From positions 1 to 9,654 of the forward strand of contig JAJYJL010000196.1 in assembly GCA_021789565.1 (NCBI GenBank): 9,654 nt of DNA, written 5' to 3'. The stretch comes from Acidobacteriota bacterium. GTDB lineage: Bacteria > Acidobacteriota > Terriglobia > UBA7540. Both the position numbers and the translations under genes were made by a program. Below are positions 6,498 through 9,654 of the stretch, in pieces; positions within the stretch are counted from its first letter, which is position 1, and every line of letters starts with the position of its first letter. The notes under the pieces are model-generated. The model was not told where the DNA came from. It did not search any database and saw only the letters and a program-made list of their open reading frames with translations.

Positions 6498-7403
6498 ATG
6501 CCGGATACACTTGCCAATATTTCGTCGGAAGTTGCCAGTTTTCTGGATTACGCCGCTGTCGAAAAGGGTCTGGCGTCAAACAGTATCGTAAGCTACGGTC
6601 GCGACCTTCGCAAGTTTGCTGCATACCTCCACGATTCAAACCTGGTACTCGAAAGGGTTCGGCACGAGGATATCCGCAAGTTCCTTGAGACCCTTTACCG
6701 GAAAGGTCTGAGCGCCCGGTCTGTGGCGAGGGAGCTGGCTGCCCTCCGCCATTTCTTCCAGTTTCTGGTGAAGGAGGGGAGACTAAGAGTTGATCCAGCC
6801 CACGAGGTCGAGGCGCCTCATCTTTCCCATTCTTTGCCCAAGTATCTGAATTTTAAAGAGGTTGAGGGTTTGCTTGCGCAGCCCGACACCTCGACTCCCC
6901 AAGGGCTTCGCGATCGCGCCATGCTCGAGCTGCTTTATGCCACCGGCATGCGCGTTTCGGAACTTCTCAGCGTGCGCTGGGAGGACTTTGAACCGAACCT
7001 GGGGATCGTTCGCTGTGTGGGGAAGGGACAAAAGGAACGGTTGATACCTGTGGGGAAGTCGGCTTTGCGTGCTGCGGAGGGCTATCTCCGGCATGGGAGA
7101 AGCGCCCTTGCGAAGGGGCGGGGGCTTTCGTACCTCTTTCTGAATCAGCGCGGCGGCCAGCTCTCGCGCATTGGATTCTGGAAGATACTTGGCGCCTATG
7201 GGCGCCGGGCGGGAATCCGCGTATCTTTGACGCCGCACATGGTTCGGCATTCTTTTGCTACCCATTTGCTGGAGCGGGGGGCCGATTTGAGATCAATCCA
7301 GACGATGCTGGGTCACAGCGATATTTCGACGACCCAGATTTATACGCATGTCCTCAAAGAGCGACTGCGCCAAGTCTATCAAACTCATCACCCGCGAGCC
7401 TGA
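6498..7403 (+). CDS. xerD: Site-specific tyrosine recombinase XerD
   Basis: XerD, with XerC, resolves chromosome dimers by recombination at dif during cell division. The 301 residues match the family (E. coli XerD has 298). The N-terminal SAM-like core-binding domain spans about 8-95 (FLDYAAVEKGLASNSIVSY). The catalytic domain runs from about 113 to 295 and holds all expected residues: Arg152 (TGMRVSELL), Lys176 (GKGQKERLIPVG), His247 and Arg250 (PHMVRHSF), His273 (LGHSDISTTQ) and the nucleophile Tyr282 (IYTHV). The ending LRQVYQTHHPRA resembles XerD more than XerC, which supports the symbol, although some lineages use one Xer protein for both roles. AAGGA directly abuts the ATG and is too close to act well; a better AAGGAAGG lies 16 bases upstream, so initiation may be weak. 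No transposon or integron features surround it, so a housekeeping role is favoured. The next gene begins 36 bases downstream. Confidence 0.9.
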   Translation: MPDTLANISSEVASFLDYAAVEKGLASNSIVSYGRDLRKFAAYLHDSNLVLERVRHEDIRKFLETLYRKGLSARSVARELAALRHFFQFLVKEGRLRVDPAHEVEAPHLSHSLPKYLNFKEVEGLLAQPDTSTPQGLRDRAMLELLYATGMRVSELLSVRWEDFEPNLGIVRCVGKGQKERLIPVGKSALRAAEGYLRHGRSALAKGRGLSYLFLNQRGGQLSRIGFWKILGAYGRRAGIRVSLTPHMVRHSFATHLLERGADLRSIQTMLGHSDISTTQIYTHVLKERLRQVYQTHHPRA

Positions 7404-7439
7404 GGTTCGCGGCCAATGAGGGATCGCGTGTAGGAAACT

Positions 7440-9032
7440 ATGACCGATTACAACTTTCTGATGGAGAGCCGGCTCTCACCTGCCCAGTTCCAGCTGGTGA
7501 ACGAGCTCAGCCCGATTGCTTATGACGGGGGCATCAACCTTTATCTTGTGGGCGGGGCCGTCCGAGACATGACGTTCGGCCATGCGGTCGTCCGCGATCT
7601 TGATTTTGCCACCGAAGGAAACAACCAGAAGATTCTGCGTTACTTGCTTTCCAGGAAGCCGAAGGCTAAGGAATCCCGTAAAGGTCCGGCCGCCTGGGCA
7701 ATGGGTACGGCCGAAGTTGTCGGCACCAGAATGGACAAGAGGCGCGGTTCCGCAGAGCTTTGGTTCAGCAACGGAGTCCGTGCTGAAATTGCCCAATGCC
7801 ATCAGGAAATTCCCACCCGGCCCGGGCGGCCGCCGGTGATTAAGCCTGCCATGATTTTCGAGGACCTGAAGCGGCGGGACTTTGCTTTTAATGCGATGGC
7901 TATTTCCCTGCATCCCAATTCCCGCGGGCTTCTGCTGGATCCCAAGAACGGCGCGGGTGACATTGAGAGGCAGGAAATCCGGGCCCTTCATTCGCGGAGC
8001 TTCTGGGACGATCCTGTCCGCATCTATCGATTGTTGCGGCTGGGTTTGCGTTTTGGATTCAAAATTGATGAAAAGACGCAACGATGGCTCGACGCGGCGC
8101 TGGAAGAGCGGATCTGGGCCGACCTTCCGGCGGACAAGCAGGCCAGTGAGATTGAAGCGGTACTGCGGGAGGATAATCCGGAACGGGTGATCAAGTTGTA
8201 TCAGGATCGCGGTCTTCTGGCGGGTCTTGACCGAAGCCTGACGCGAGTTGACTATGACCGCTTCCGCAAGGTCGCGGCGCTTGCCAGGAAGTCTCCAGGC
8301 GAGGATATGTTCCTGCTGAATTTTGACTGCCTTGCAGCAAAACTGAACGGTTCGCAGAGGCAGCAACTGGCCAGGAAGGCACTCGTCGATCCCAAGCTTG
8401 TAAAACTTGCCCTCAACCTGGATCGTGAGGCGAAAAAAATCGCCCACCTGCTTTCAGGCGCCAAATGCGCAACGCCCAGCCAGACCTACAGGTTGCTTTC
8501 ACAGCAACCCAGGCCGTTGCTGCTTTACCTGCTGGCTTACTATCCCCAGGCAAAGATTCAGAGCCGCATCAAGAATTTTCTGGTCAAAGCTCCCCTGGTT
8601 CGTTCGCGGCTGCCGGAAAGCGAACTGCTGGTGCTGGGCGTCAAGCCTGGCCCGAAGTTTGATAAGATTCTGGAACGCATCTTTTTCGACCAGTTGGATG
8701 GGAAGATCAAGACCCAGCCGCAGGTGATTCAGGCGCTGCGGTCGCTTTCGGGTATTAAAGAACGTCCGGCACCGCCGGTTCAGCCTGCCAAACAAGTCGG
8801 TGCAGCTCCATCCGCTCAGCCCGCTAAGACCGCTAAGGCAGCAAGCAATGCAAAGCCGGTTAAAGCTGGTAAGTCCGCCAAAGCTGACAGGGCTGTGAAA
8901 TCTGCAAAGGCCGTCACGGCCGCGAAAGCTACGAAAGGCACGAAGGCGGCTCACCCCAGGGGGACGGGACGCCTGGCCAGGATCGCCCAGGCCGTCGCCA
9001 AACGAAAACAAAATAAGAAAGGCCGGGGCTGA
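7440..9032 (+). CDS. cca: Class II tRNA nucleotidyltransferase / poly(A) polymerase family protein with Lys/Ala-rich tail
   Basis: This protein is predicted to add or repair the 3' CCA end of tRNAs, or less likely to add poly(A) tails, in the cytoplasm. The class II head domain is clear: LVGGAVRD (36-43), the metal-binding RDLDFA with Asp53 and Asp55, RRDFAFNAMA (145-154), and DDPVRIYRLLRLGLRFGF (190-207). Asp191 and Arg194 of the last motif match the nucleotide-selecting EDxxR motif. The neck and body follow, with LGVKPGPKFDKIL and a QLDGKIKT segment (399-425), as in the C-terminal domain of CCA enzymes. No HD domain is seen. Residues 441-530 form a low-complexity tail with about 25 Ala, 16 Lys and 7 Arg and only two acidic residues, resembling histone H1-like tails. 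AGGA lies 4 bases before the ATG. Choosing CCA addition over poly(A) addition is uncertain from sequence alone; E. coli poly(A) polymerase also has a basic tail. Confidence 0.85.
   Translation: MTDYNFLMESRLSPAQFQLVNELSPIAYDGGINLYLVGGAVRDMTFGHAVVRDLDFATEGNNQKILRYLLSRKPKAKESRKGPAAWAMGTAEVVGTRMDKRRGSAELWFSNGVRAEIAQCHQEIPTRPGRPPVIKPAMIFEDLKRRDFAFNAMAISLHPNSRGLLLDPKNGAGDIERQEIRALHSRSFWDDPVRIYRLLRLGLRFGFKIDEKTQRWLDAALEERIWADLPADKQASEIEAVLREDNPERVIKLYQDRGLLAGLDRSLTRVDYDRFRKVAALARKSPGEDMFLLNFDCLAAKLNGSQRQQLARKALVDPKLVKLALNLDREAKKIAHLLSGAKCATPSQTYRLLSQQPRPLLLYLLAYYPQAKIQSRIKNFLVKAPLVRSRLPESELLVLGVKPGPKFDKILERIFFDQLDGKIKTQPQVIQALRSLSGIKERPAPPVQPAKQVGAAPSAQPAKTAKAASNAKPVKAGKSAKADRAVKSAKAVTAAKATKGTKAAHPRGTGRLARIAQAVAKRKQNKKGRG
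8757..9029 (+). repeat. Degenerate Lys/Ala repeat region encoding a basic tail
   Basis: These bases encode residues 440-530 of the nucleotidyltransferase. Short imperfect units of the AK, PAK, SAK and TAK kind recur (for example KTAKAASNAKPVKAGKSAKA), built on GCnAAr codon pairs. Such regions commonly change length by slippage. The final block, RLARIAQAVAKRKQNKKGRG, departs from the repeat and is strongly basic. Confidence 0.6.
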
Positions 9033-9044
9033 GCGGCGCTGTCA

Positions 9045-9050
9045 TATACT
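9045..9050 (+). promoter_or_regulatory. Lone -10-like hexamer before the cytochrome gene
   Basis: TATACT matches the -10 consensus at 5 of 6 positions and sits 71 bases before the cytochrome start. No convincing -35 box lies 16-18 bases upstream, where the sequence is G-rich. The cytochrome gene may instead be transcribed with cca. This is weak evidence. Confidence 0.18.
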
Positions 9051-9121
9051 GTAACCGTAGAGAAGTTGCAGGAAGCATGGAATCAGCAGATGACTATCCG
9101 GAAGCGGGGTGAGAGGAAACT

Positions 9122-9654
9122 ATGGGTAAAATCATTTTTGGCATCATTATCGGAATCCTTGTGGTCCCGGCAGCGTTTTATCTTTATTGCATATCGGGCC
9201 ACGCGCCGGTTGCTACCGCAGCGGCGCCAATGCCTTTTGAGACCTTTTTTGCCAAGACGGCGTTACGTGCCACGATCAACCGCGATGCGCCCAAAACCAA
9301 ATCCACCCAGGCCAGCGAAGGCGAGTTACTGGCAGGGGTCGATGTCTACCGGCACAACTGCGGCGGCTGTCACGGTATTCCAGGGCGGCCGCAGTCCAAT
9401 GTTTCGAAGGGAATGTTTCCCCGGCCCCCTCAGCTTTTCGCGCCGGGCCATATGGTTACGGACGATCCCATTGGTGAGAGCTACTGGAAGGTGAAACATG
9501 GGATACGCCTGTCGGGCATGCCGGGTTTTACCGGGCTGCTGACCGATGAGCAGATCTGGAACGTCAGCCTGCTGGTGGGGAACGCCGACAAACTGCCGCC
9601 CTCCGTCAAGATGGCGCTAACAGCCCCTCCGCAGATGCCGCCTGCTCCTAAAGG
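9122..9654 (+). CDS. Membrane-anchored class I c-type cytochrome, 3'-truncated by window edge
   Basis: This is a predicted electron-transfer protein with one covalently bound haem, held on the periplasmic side of the inner membrane. A hydrophobic stretch at residues 4-24 is either an uncleaved anchor or a signal sequence. The haem motif is CGGCH (Cys80, Cys83, His84) within VYRHNCGGCHGIPG. The likely sixth ligand is Met133 in RLSGMPGF, followed by the usual C-terminal helix LTDEQIWNVSLLVGNADKLP (140-159). The frame is open to the window end after 177 codons, with a proline-rich stretch beginning (PPQMPPAPK). GAGAGG lies 5 bases before the ATG, and an in-frame TGA at 9110 rules out an earlier start. 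The partner oxidase or dehydrogenase is not in the window. The single-haem cytochrome c call is firm; the specific role is unknown. Confidence 0.87.
   Translation, partial: MGKIIFGIIIGILVVPAAFYLYCISGHAPVATAAAPMPFETFFAKTALRATINRDAPKTKSTQASEGELLAGVDVYRHNCGGCHGIPGRPQSNVSKGMFPRPPQLFAPGHMVTDDPIGESYWKVKHGIRLSGMPGFTGLLTDEQIWNVSLLVGNADKLPPSVKMALTAPPQMPPAPK

Noticed and set aside
7476..8447. 323-codon open frame on the - strand inside cca
   Set aside because: It lies fully antisense to a gene with clear catalytic motifs and shows no recognisable domain. Long antisense frames are common opposite GC-rich codons.
9066..9494. 142-codon + strand frame overlapping the cytochrome gene
   Set aside because: It is out of frame with the CxxCH motif and its product is a basic, featureless sequence. 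The frame starting at 9122 explains the region.

Overview
The window looks like a chromosomal segment of a Gram-negative bacterium with moderately high GC. Acidobacteriota (Terriglobia-like) is my best guess. It rests on the style of the M61 peptidase (HEFFHLWNVKRIRP), a stand-alone lpxD, the mix of small PilZ and LuxR-type regulators, and the base composition. LpxD shows that lipid A, and so an outer membrane, is made. The lineage is inference from memory of gene families, with no database match behind it. No mobile element, CRISPR array, rRNA or tRNA gene was found.

Left part (1-3495, + strand): the 3' two-thirds of an APC-family amino acid permease, then a secreted M61 zinc peptidase with a C-terminal PDZ domain. 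A PlsC-type acyltransferase follows, whose start codon overlaps the peptidase stop codon (TGATG). All three point the same way with short gaps and may be co-transcribed. Convergent to them on the - strand is lpxD (3553-4575), with a strong Shine-Dalgarno sequence and a near-consensus promoter upstream.

Middle (4576-6497): a divergent intergenic region with operator-like palindromes, then a small PilZ-domain protein (4873-5208) and a two-domain LuxR/NarL-type regulator (5328-6011). The regulator's receiver domain lacks the phosphoacceptor aspartate (Gln65 in its place). A 486-base gene-free stretch follows, with a 17-bp palindrome, possible promoters and a strikingly AT-rich island.

Right part (6498-9654, + strand): a XerD-like tyrosine recombinase with every catalytic residue present, then a class II tRNA nucleotidyltransferase/poly(A) polymerase-family protein carrying an unusual 90-residue Lys/Ala-rich tail. 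Last is the 5' part of a membrane-anchored c-type cytochrome that runs off the window end.

Functionally this is mostly housekeeping: envelope lipid synthesis (plsC, lpxD), peptide or amino acid handling (M61 peptidase, permease), chromosome dimer resolution (xerD), tRNA 3'-end maturation (cca) and electron transfer (cytochrome c). I see no clear, wholly new multi-gene system. The points most worth a second look are the degenerate receiver next to a degenerate PilZ protein, the basic tail on the nucleotidyltransferase, and the structured AT-rich region before xerD.
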